Shown piece by piece: positions 15,897-24,513 of a stretch of 64,000 nucleotides of DNA. The translations under genes and the position numbers were made by a program. The stretch lies in assembly GCA_031963415.1 (NCBI GenBank), contig JASSUI010000002.1:45193-109192 (forward strand). The letters are read 5' to 3'. Within the stretch, counting starts at the first letter, position 1; every line of letters starts with the position of its first letter. This stretch comes from JASSUD01 sp031963415 (GTDB taxonomy: Bacteria > Pseudomonadota > Gammaproteobacteria > Burkholderiales > Burkholderiaceae). The notes below the pieces were generated by a model, which searched no databases, was not told the DNA's origin, and was given only the letters and a program-made list of their open reading frames with translations.

Positions 15897-18800
15897 TTAT
15901 GAAAAAAGGTTATAGCGCTTAAATAAATTGTAAGAACCTCCTTCCTTTAATTTAGGCTTAGGCACATTTATTCCACCACGCTGTTTGAGTAAACGCGCAT
16001 TTCTCTCGCCTTTCTCTCCGATTAACCCTTGCACTTTCTCGCAATTCACGTCATCGAGTACGAGTGATGACACACCAATACTCCAGACAAGGCGGGCTTC
16101 TTCCCCTTTTTGTATTTTAGGGAGGTGCCATAAATTTATAGCATTAGTATCCTCATATGTCACCAGCGCATACCCTTCGCCATATGCCGGTTGTTGCCAG
16201 ACCACTGATCCAATCTTATGCCCCCCTCCTTTAATCACCATCAAGCGAGCACCGCTGTGGACATCCCACACTTGCACAGTTTGATCATGACTTGCTGAGG
16301 CAATAAATTTTTCATCAGGGGAGAAGCGTACATCATTAATTGGCAAACCATGCCCCTTTAATATCCTTGGCTCCGTTATTGTGCTTATGTCCCATATACG
16401 TATTTTTCCATCACTTCCTCCTGAGACAACACGCCTACCATCGCTAGAAAAATCCACACCAAAAATCTCATAGTCTTCATCTTGCCTGGCTGAGATTGAT
16501 ATGGGCATACCTTTCTCCAGATCCCATATATATAGTTTCCTATTTTTGCCTACCGAGACAATACGTTTTCCATTTGCAGAAAATTTTGCACGATAGATAT
16601 CATTGCCTTTTTCTTGTTTTGGTGAAATCCATATAAGCTTTTCTTTCACTCGATCCCATACACGTATCCTGCCATCTTCGCTTCCAGAAATAATGTGTCT
16701 GCTATCAGCGGAGAATTCTACGTCCCATATTGATACAGAGTTATGTTCATCATTTCTCCATTGCCACAGACGCTCACCGGTTAAGGTATTCCAGAGCATC
16801 AGCGTACCACCTGTATCTGCTGAAACCATGTGCTCCCCATCAGGAGAAAGACACATGCTAAGTACCAATGTATCGGGCAATAACTCATGTTTTGCAGTAC
16901 GTTGAAGCTGTGCTGTCTTCGCATCCCAGATACATAACTTGCCATCCTCGTCAGCTGACACGACAATAGACGATCTAAAGGCGGCCCCTACAGTAAAAGG
17001 AACATAGCTATGCTTTTCAATAAGCCTTTGTGAAGGCCGACTTGTATCAACCTCCCAAAGTCTCACTTTATGGTCGGCTATCGAGGCAGCAAGCTGAGCA
17101 TCCTGAGACAGAGCGGTAAAATTCATGTCAGCATAGTTTCTGAGTATGCTATCTAATAGATAACCGTTATGCGCATCCCATACCTTGGCTATCCCTAATT
17201 TATCGATAGAAACAATCAGATCATCATTGTCAATAAAGCTTATCCCATGAATAGGGTAAGTATGATCTTTCAAGATATGAATAGGCTTATCTTCATTAGT
17301 ACTCAGTATCCACACTGTACCGTCGTAGTCCCCTGAAACAATGCGTTCTCCATCAGCAGAGATATCTAAACATTCCACTCCGTTGTTCGCGCCTTTCTTG
17401 GTAGAAAGTAGCTTGCCAGAATAAGCCTCCCAGATACACACAGTATTATCAAAACTTCCAGAAACAATATATTTTCCATCCGCCGAGAATTTTGCGCTGG
17501 TAGTATCGTCGGTATGGTTAACGAGTGTATGTATAAGCCTGTTCTCAGCAATATCCCAAACGCGCACGGTACAATCTTCACTACCAGAAACAATATATTT
17601 CTCATCCGGGGAAAAATTGATGCTGATAACTCTACCCTGATGTCCCTCGAACGTATCAGTTAATATCCCTTTTTCCAGATCCCATATACATACTTTTTTA
17701 TCGCTTCCCCCCGAAATAAGACGCTTTTTATCGTAAGAGAAAGCAAAGGCTAAACTTCTCTCTACTTTGTCTTTCAACGTCAGAATCTTTCGTCCAGTCG
17801 CAACCTGATAGATATCAATTGGCCCTTCTAATAATCCTGCCGCTAACAGAGTACTATCGTGAGAGTATTTTACTGCGCGCACTGCTTTCTCTTCTCCGAT
17901 ATTAGGCATTTCTCCAAAGTTGATATCAAGTAAATTAGCCTGGCTTAGATCGGCATTACGCAGCCAAACTTGACGGGCTATTACTCCCTCCAGATCCGCC
18001 TCTTTTAAAATGGCATGATCAAATTTTCCAGAACTAATATCTGCGCCAGGAATCTTTATCTTCGCTAAGTCTTCGCCATTAAAATCTTTTCCGCTTTGTA
18101 CAAGTATTGTCATCGTATTAGCGGCAGCTTGCTTTAATTCATTCGTTGCATCTGAGGCTTTAGACGCTTCAATCCACTCACGCAGATATTTTGCAAAATT
18201 GTCATCTCTTTGCGTATATTCAATTAAGAACGCAAGAATAGCTGGCTCGTTAGTCAAAACAAATTGACTCAGCAAAGCTTGGCCCTGCTCTATCTGCTTC
18301 TTGAGCGGCAGGCTTTTAGACTGCGACCAAATAGCCCGTGCCACAAGATATTCTTGAAGTGATTTATGGACAAAGCGGTACTGTTGGCCTTGACGTATCA
18401 ATGGGGCATTTAAAAATAATAAGCGCTTATGGGCATCGCCTTTAAGATAAGGCTCCCACTCTGCAGGCGTGACTAAACCCTCTTCATGATGAACAGCTTG
18501 GGTTGTACGTGCTTTAGTCAATGACACGGCCATTTCTTGAATAGCGCGAAGAATTCCCGCTTCGAGATTTTTTCCTAATTTATTTAGCGCTTCCTTCTCT
18601 TCAGAGGACAAATTAATATGCTGTAAACGCTCTTGCGCACGCTCCAACCAACATTCGATAAATTTATCGAAAAGTGTGGTTTGTTTAATATCGGTAATGC
18701 CTTCTTGCCCTTTTAAACTTGGTAACACTTCTAAAGCCATCCGCAATAAAAAGGGGCGGCGTATCACTTCTTTTAATGAGGGGAACTTGTCTAACGTTGT

Positions 18801-21344
18801 CAGATAGCGCGTAGTATTCCAGCCTTGGGCTGCACTGTTAGTAGACTCAACATATTTTTCTATATAGTTTTTAATCCAGTTATCAGAAATGGGCGCAAGC
18901 CAATACTCTTGCACTGTATTTTTTTGATCTCTTGCTTGAAATTGACTGTGATACCTAGGCCCCAAGTACTCTCTACGTGAGCTGATAATCAATTTTGATT
19001 TTTTCCACAAGGGCAGTTGATTCTTTGTGCTAAACGCTTGGTTACGATCTTCGATTTCGTCAAAACCATCTAAGATAAAAATAAATTTCTGGTTTTTACG
19101 CAATACCTCAATATCTGTCTCACTGAAACCATGCTTTTGCAAATATTGAGCAATCAAATCTCCATCAAAAGAGGGGCATTCTGCTAAGCGGATAAACAGC
19201 GGAATAGGTTTAGATTTATCTCGACCATAAGCTTTCCACGAAGCGATGGCGAGATGGCGCATAAATGTGGATTTGCCTGAGCCTGCTTCGCCTAGCAGCA
19301 GCAAAACTTTTTTATCAGATTGAAAGAATTCACGCACTTTAGCCAGTAAATCAAAACGCTCTGTTGTGAAGGCACTAGCTTGCGCTTCTGGGGCAACGTA
19401 ATGCTTTAACGCATCTTTAATTCCATCTATTTTTAAGCTATCGCGATAATCATTGCGTAATGCTTGAATACCTTCACGGATGGAGCCAAGCGATTGCTCG
19501 TTTGTTTTAACTGCTTTGGTGTTAAGTTGATTAATTTTCTCGCTTAATCTCGCCACTTCTGCTTCAAGCCCTTGCAACTGTACATTGCCCTGTTTCACTC
19601 TCCGAGTAGTTTGTGCAAAACTCGACTGAATAGATTGTGCTAATTTGGCCTGGGTTAATTTAATGTCTTCCATTTGCGCAGGAAGCGCTTCAATATTGTT
19701 ATGCCTTTCCTTTTTCTTCAAAGCAGCAGTCAATAATGTTCTAGCAGGAGCAGTTAGCCAATATGCATGCCAAGCTGGGGGCGCTTCATCGCTAGGCATC
19801 GACTCGGGATTGAAGTTTTGCCATTTTTCAATACGATTAAGCACAGTTTGCGCGTACGCTTTGACTTTTTCGTGATTACCCCAAGTTGGTTTACCTTTTT
19901 GCAAAGCATCAAGGAAACTAATTGCATTCTCCTGGGCGGGTAGCTTGTCGGTCGCATAGGCTATACGCTCAAGGCGATCACATAAGCCGCGTAGGAAATA
20001 TTTGTGATACGGCTCTTTACCTTGCTTAGGCGTATTATCAATGATAAATTTCTCGATTAAATCCAGGCGACCCGTGGCTAATGCCACGCCTATTACGCCA
20101 TCTAGTTCACGCAATTGGATGTACCACGATTGTGTTCTACCAGCTGAAGCAATCTGCTTATATTCTTGCCAAAAAGACTGTAACGCATTCAAAAACAGAT
20201 CCGGCTTAAAGCCTGCGCTCATGATGGCTAACGGGGTGCTTCCAGGGTGAGTGATGCCTGCCGCAACAAATTTTAAGATCCCGCCCGCTAAATACAATCC
20301 TCCTGCAACAGTCGGGCTCATATGGCGCGTGACTTTATCAAAAAAGGATTCATCGTTAGGGATATGGGCGAGCGCCTGCCTCGCATATTTGATAGGCCAG
20401 GCAAATTCAGGATGATTTTCAAATCGTTCGAATACTTGTAAAAACCTTTCTTGAATCTGAATTCGTGCTAATCCCTTAACGCCAGTCGTCACCATTTGAT
20501 CGAGCAGTAGATTTAGCGTGCGTAGCAAAGCTTGTACTTGCAACGAATTTTGGTCATCAATATGAATGGTTTCTAAAAGTTCAAGCAATGTCTGAAGCAC
20601 TCGCACATGATCTCCAGCACGCTGCTCATCTTTGGTTAAATGTGGACGACTAAGCAACAATACCGATAATGCCTCCAATAATTTGACATCCAATAAGCTG
20701 CTTTTATCGAGCTTCAACGCCTCGAGCATGGCATTCGTGAGAGTACGATGTAATGCCAGATCATCGATCTCTCTTAGTGCTAAATACTCATGAATAACGG
20801 AAAGCCCCTTTGAGGATTTGCTAAATTGTTCATTTATTTGCTCTATTTTTTTGAGTAATGCCTGTAGTACCTGATCAGTTAACGCTGATGAGCAGTTTTC
20901 TTGTTTGAAATGCCAGGCAAGATGACGTGTTTCCAGTAGATCTTCAGGTTTTGTTACGGTGGCGTAATTCAGCTGAGGATTAACGGATATCTGTTCAGAG
21001 GTAAAAAAAGAAGGGGTAAAGGATGGCGATTGGCTGAATTGAGCGCGCAAAGTAATCAGTTGATTGGCCTGTTCCATAAAGCCAAGCGCTTTTGATTCTT
21101 CATTGGTTTGGAATAAAACATTGGCGTATCCAAGATAGGCATCAATAAGTGCCTCTTCTATACATTGAGCTTGCGCTATTTTTATACATTGTTGGTATTT
21201 ATCCGCCGCTTCCCAAAATTTTTGGTTTTTCTCATCTTTTCGGGCCGCTTCTAAAAGATCTTGCGCAGACTTGGCTGCTAGCAAGGGTTGATGCACGCGA
21301 CTATCTGACGAATTCGTAGCGCTAACTCTCACTAAGCTAGACAT
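15897..21344 (-). CDS. NACHT STAND NTPase with pentapeptide and WD40 repeats
   Basis: A protein of 1815 residues. ATG 21344 is preceded by a perfect AGGAGG site, so it is preferred to ATG 21365. Order: TPR-like start (20-75), a helical module of about 430 residues shared with the NACHT-HEAT protein (TRHLAWHFKQ, ARQALAHIPND, VAGGLYLAGGILK, LRGLCDRLERIA), a coiled coil (560-650), the NACHT domain with Walker A GEAGSGKST near 685 and Walker B FILDGFDEIED near 758, a pentapeptide block (ADISSGKFDHAILKEADLEG, near 1095-1140), then about 13-14 WD40 repeats to the end (DGKYIVSGSFDNTVCIWEA type). STAND ATPases use such repeats as sensors to trigger oligomerisation. Whether this is defence or host manipulation is not shown by sequence. 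The frame is complete. Confidence 0.92.
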   Translation of the reverse strand: MSSLVRVSATNSSDSRVHQPLLAAKSAQDLLEAARKDEKNQKFWEAADKYQQCIKIAQAQCIEEALIDAYLGYANVLFQTNEESKALGFMEQANQLITLRAQFSQSPSFTPSFFTSEQISVNPQLNYATVTKPEDLLETRHLAWHFKQENCSSALTDQVLQALLKKIEQINEQFSKSSKGLSVIHEYLALREIDDLALHRTLTNAMLEALKLDKSSLLDVKLLEALSVLLLSRPHLTKDEQRAGDHVRVLQTLLELLETIHIDDQNSLQVQALLRTLNLLLDQMVTTGVKGLARIQIQERFLQVFERFENHPEFAWPIKYARQALAHIPNDESFFDKVTRHMSPTVAGGLYLAGGILKFVAAGITHPGSTPLAIMSAGFKPDLFLNALQSFWQEYKQIASAGRTQSWYIQLRELDGVIGVALATGRLDLIEKFIIDNTPKQGKEPYHKYFLRGLCDRLERIAYATDKLPAQENAISFLDALQKGKPTWGNHEKVKAYAQTVLNRIEKWQNFNPESMPSDEAPPAWHAYWLTAPARTLLTAALKKKERHNNIEALPAQMEDIKLTQAKLAQSIQSSFAQTTRRVKQGNVQLQGLEAEVARLSEKINQLNTKAVKTNEQSLGSIREGIQALRNDYRDSLKIDGIKDALKHYVAPEAQASAFTTERFDLLAKVREFFQSDKKVLLLLGEAGSGKSTFMRHLAIASWKAYGRDKSKPIPLFIRLAECPSFDGDLIAQYLQKHGFSETDIEVLRKNQKFIFILDGFDEIEDRNQAFSTKNQLPLWKKSKLIISSRREYLGPRYHSQFQARDQKNTVQEYWLAPISDNWIKNYIEKYVESTNSAAQGWNTTRYLTTLDKFPSLKEVIRRPFLLRMALEVLPSLKGQEGITDIKQTTLFDKFIECWLERAQERLQHINLSSEEKEALNKLGKNLEAGILRAIQEMAVSLTKARTTQAVHHEEGLVTPAEWEPYLKGDAHKRLLFLNAPLIRQGQQYRFVHKSLQEYLVARAIWSQSKSLPLKKQIEQGQALLSQFVLTNEPAILAFLIEYTQRDDNFAKYLREWIEASKASDATNELKQAAANTMTILVQSGKDFNGEDLAKIKIPGADISSGKFDHAILKEADLEGVIARQVWLRNADLSQANLLDINFGEMPNIGEEKAVRAVKYSHDSTLLAAGLLEGPIDIYQVATGRKILTLKDKVERSLAFAFSYDKKRLISGGSDKKVCIWDLEKGILTDTFEGHQGRVISINFSPDEKYIVSGSEDCTVRVWDIAENRLIHTLVNHTDDTTSAKFSADGKYIVSGSFDNTVCIWEAYSGKLLSTKKGANNGVECLDISADGERIVSGDYDGTVWILSTNEDKPIHILKDHTYPIHGISFIDNDDLIVSIDKLGIAKVWDAHNGYLLDSILRNYADMNFTALSQDAQLAASIADHKVRLWEVDTSRPSQRLIEKHSYVPFTVGAAFRSSIVVSADEDGKLCIWDAKTAQLQRTAKHELLPDTLVLSMCLSPDGEHMVSADTGGTLMLWNTLTGERLWQWRNDEHNSVSIWDVEFSADSRHIISGSEDGRIRVWDRVKEKLIWISPKQEKGNDIYRAKFSANGKRIVSVGKNRKLYIWDLEKGMPISISARQDEDYEIFGVDFSSDGRRVVSGGSDGKIRIWDISTITEPRILKGHGLPINDVRFSPDEKFIASASHDQTVQVWDVHSGARLMVIKGGGHKIGSVVWQQPAYGEGYALVTYEDTNAINLWHLPKIQKGEEARLVWSIGVSSLVLDDVNCEKVQGLIGEKGERNARLLKQRGGINVPKPKLKEGGSYNLFKRYNLFS

Positions 21345-21710
21345 TTTTCCTCCTATTTGTCTCATTTTTTATAGTGCAGCAGATGATTGCTTGCAAAAGA
21401 TTTCTCTGAATCTTGAAAGGATAGAAGTTTAGCTTGGCTTGTATGGTTTTACTCAGATTTTTACAAGTGAGCTTGAGAGAATCAGTTTGCTTTACTTAAA
21501 AGGATAGGCTTCAGAAGCCAAAAGGAGAGTTTGCCGTTACACAACAAAATAGAGGGAGAGGCCGGCTGGCTAGGTGACACCTATCTCGCTAGACTTGTCA
21601 ATATAAAAAATTACTTAATAAATTAAGACAACTAATACATTACACCAAACCAGTTATTTAATTTTATTTATTTAAATAAAAATATTTATTTTTTAACCAA
21701 TTAAAATCAA
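21345..21710. other. Intergenic region, AT-rich, no gene seen
   Basis: This region lies upstream of the pentapeptide-WD40 NACHT gene and would hold its promoter. From about 21600 it becomes strongly AT-rich. No convincing reading frame or hairpin was found. Confidence 0.4.
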
Positions 21711-21935
21711 CTATCGCGCCATCCTTTTTGCTGTATTTTTTATTTTAACTTTACTCTGGCCTGCCACTTTCATTTTTCGATAATCCATATCATTTAAATT
21801 AATTACCTCATTTGCTTTAAATGGAATAGGCATTGGTTTTTTTATTTTATTGTTTATTTCATTTTTTCTAATAGCGCAAAACAATTTACAAAAATTTTCT
21901 ACCAATGCAACATCTATCATATCTGATATACGCAT
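21711..21935 (-). CDS. Small basic hypothetical protein (74 residues)
   Basis: Not recognised. The start ATG is preceded by an excellent ribosome site (GGGGAGGAAGG), which is the main reason to believe the gene. The product is lysine-rich, with no membrane segment and no familiar motif. It stands alone in AT-rich DNA between two large genes. It could be a small regulator or a remnant. Confidence 0.5.
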   Translation of the reverse strand: MRISDMIDVALVENFCKLFCAIRKNEINNKIKKPMPIPFKANEVINLNDMDYRKMKVAGQSKVKIKNTAKRMAR

Positions 21936-22597
21936 AACCTTCCTCCCCTACAACATTAAAACTGCTTGCCACCAGCATAAGCGGACATCTATTTTTTGTT
22001 GTTATGGATAAGAAAAATTGTTTTGCAAAACGATATTTCCATAGATATGAATTAATTTATTCATCAACTCCAAATAAATTCTCATTTTAATTAAGAATTT
22101 TAAGTGGTGATTCAAGATAGCGATATTTTTCAACCTATACTTCCTCTTAGAATTTCATAAGAAGCAAAAACGTTTCAAATGTTCGGCATATATAAACACT
22201 GCTCATGCAACGTAACAAAACGCTTTTCGATCGCCACCCTAATGATTTTAATTAATCAAATAAACGCTTCTTTAATAAATTCACATATTTTATTTAAATA
22301 TTTAACTTTTAAAAAAATATTAAAAATTTAGAAACAAAATTAATTTATAGAGCATGCAACATATAATTGAATGATAAATTTTACAGAGATAAATACATCG
22401 AAAATAAGATTTCTTTAATTTCAACCCAAAACAAACTTGACTAATAATTTATGAAATCGCCAAAAAATAAACAATCAACAAACATTTTGTTTTTTAAATT
22501 GCCGCACTTCTTTTAATAACGGAGGAATTCGCTATCAGTGTGCTTACTGATAGCGGACTTAGATAAGCTGTAGGTAAAAAATCTGGAATCGACCGCT
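21936..22597. other. AT-rich intergenic region with a leader hairpin
   Basis: No gene seen in about 660 bp of very AT-rich DNA. A perfect 9-bp inverted repeat CGCTATCAG / CTGATAGCG (22530-22538 and 22547-22555, 8-base loop) lies 42 bases before the next start codon, and a GGAGGAATT site sits just before the hairpin. It may be an operator or an RNA structure controlling the 626-residue repeat protein. Confidence 0.4.
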
Positions 22598-24478
22598 ATG
22601 CCTCATGAAAACGATGACCACTCCAACTTTAGCTGGCCACCTCTTCGTTCTGACAAAGATACTGCCTCTATTTCGCCAGTTACCAGTCACAGCCGCCTGA
22701 CACAATTCCATGGATGTTTGTCCCACTTAGGAAGTAGCCCAGAGATTAATTCAGTATTAGCCAAAAACAACACTCAGTCACAAGAGGTTGAAAGGCTAAC
22801 TAAAGCAGATTCGAGCAAGATAGAAGATACAACTCCATCTCCACATCAGAAGGATGGCTATGACGATCTAATAAAATTATCTATAAGTTGCTTTGAACAC
22901 ACGCAGTCTCTTCGTCACAAGGCTGATGAGCAAAAACAAGTTAATTCTTCATCAACTCGGCAGAGCACTCAATCTGTCATGTACGTACTAAGAAAGCGCG
23001 TTTTTGCAGAAGCTCACAAAGCTGGATACGGGAAGAAGGATAAAGACAACATTGTTAGATTAATGTTGCTGAAAGACGGCTCTCTCACAAAAGAAATCGA
23101 TAAGCATCTTAAAGCTGAAATTTATCGAAACCACTTGAGTGCTGTAAAACATTTGCTAAACAGAGTACAGGCGCAGGAAGATTCAATTCGAGATAAGGAC
23201 AAGCGTCAAGAATACAGCAGATTGCTCAAGGAGCATAAAGCAAAGCTTGATGAGTACCGAGAAGCGTATGCTCAATATCGTACGGAAATTAGGCAACAAA
23301 GCCTAAAGCGGAAATATTACCCTCTAATTGGTGAGGGATTTAAATGTGGATTTGAACCAGAGCAGTTAATCAGCATTTTATTCCTCAAGCATCGAGATAG
23401 CATTCAATATGTCACTGCTGCCGAGATTGTTTCTACTTTTCCCAAAAACAAAATAGTAGAATTTCAACAAGAAGCCCCCGCATTCCAGGAAAAACGATTG
23501 GAATATGAAAAGCTAATTAAAGAAAATAAAAAAGAGCTTGATGAATGCCAGAGAGCATATCGTCAATATAAAAAAGAATCTGTTCAAAAGAGTATAGAGG
23601 GGAGATATTACTCTTTTGTCGAGGAATTATTTAAATGTGGTTTCGAGAGCGAGAAAGTAATCGACCTTTTATTTTTGAGGTACAAAATTAGCATTCAATA
23701 TGTAACTGCTGCTACCGTGGTTTTAAATTTTCCAAAAGACAAAATAGCCGTACTTCAGCAGCAAGCACCAGCATTCCAAGAAAATCGAATAGTGTATGAA
23801 AGATTAATTAAAGAAAATGAAAAAGAGCTTGATGAATGCCGACGAACATATCTTCGGCATAAGAAGGAAACTATCCAAAGGAGCCGAGAATCTAAATATT
23901 ATCCTCTTGTCGAAGAAGGATTTAGATGCGGTCTCAAGGCAGCGCAAATAATTAGCATTTTATTTCTTAAGTATAAAGAGAGTATTAAATATTCCACCGC
24001 AGTTAGCACCGTTCGCACTTTTCCCAAAGACAAAATAGCTGCATTTCAGCAGCAAGCACCAGCATTTCGAGAAAAGCAATTAGAATATGAAAAGCTAATT
24101 GAAGAAAATAAGCAAGAACTTGAAAGGTGTCGACGAGCGTTTTCCCAAGATCAATTGAAAATTAAGAAACGAGGCCGAGAGCAAAAGCATTATCCTTTGA
24201 TTGAAGAAGGATTTAAATGCGGACTCGACTCAAAGCAAATAATCGATATTCTATGTCTTAAAAATAAACTGAAATATTCAGGCGCTATCGGAATAGTTTC
24301 TTCTTTTCCAAAAAGTAAGATAGATGTACTTCAGAAAGAAGCCCCTGCACTCCAAGAAAAGCGAGCAGAATATGAAAAATTAATTAAAGAAAATAAAGAA
24401 GAACTCGATAATATGAAACAAGCCTATAAAAAAATGAGGCAAACGCACTATAAAAACAGCATGGATAGGCTAAAATAA
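22598..24478 (+). CDS. Protein with four ~97-residue coiled repeats, candidate effector
   Basis: A protein of 626 residues, no known family recognised. Residues 1-125 are polar and low-complexity. From about residue 205 there are four tandem repeats of about 97 residues and a partial fifth. Each starts EYEKLIKENKKELDE, then a tyrosine-rich turn (KYYPLVEEGFKCG), a hydrophobic block (QIISILFLKYKxSIQYxTA) and FPKDKIAxLQQQAPAFQEK. The GFKCG and APAFQEK blocks are near-invariant. A more divergent related unit precedes them. The repeat build and polar N-terminus look like secreted effectors of intracellular bacteria, but no secretion signal is proven. The ribosome site before ATG is weak. Confidence 0.75.
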   Translation: MPHENDDHSNFSWPPLRSDKDTASISPVTSHSRLTQFHGCLSHLGSSPEINSVLAKNNTQSQEVERLTKADSSKIEDTTPSPHQKDGYDDLIKLSISCFEHTQSLRHKADEQKQVNSSSTRQSTQSVMYVLRKRVFAEAHKAGYGKKDKDNIVRLMLLKDGSLTKEIDKHLKAEIYRNHLSAVKHLLNRVQAQEDSIRDKDKRQEYSRLLKEHKAKLDEYREAYAQYRTEIRQQSLKRKYYPLIGEGFKCGFEPEQLISILFLKHRDSIQYVTAAEIVSTFPKNKIVEFQQEAPAFQEKRLEYEKLIKENKKELDECQRAYRQYKKESVQKSIEGRYYSFVEELFKCGFESEKVIDLLFLRYKISIQYVTAATVVLNFPKDKIAVLQQQAPAFQENRIVYERLIKENEKELDECRRTYLRHKKETIQRSRESKYYPLVEEGFRCGLKAAQIISILFLKYKESIKYSTAVSTVRTFPKDKIAAFQQQAPAFREKQLEYEKLIEENKQELERCRRAFSQDQLKIKKRGREQKHYPLIEEGFKCGLDSKQIIDILCLKNKLKYSGAIGIVSSFPKSKIDVLQKEAPALQEKRAEYEKLIKENKEELDNMKQAYKKMRQTHYKNSMDRLK

Positions 24479-24513
24479 AATGTGTGGTAGGATTGAAGAC
24501 TGGCGCGCGCAGA

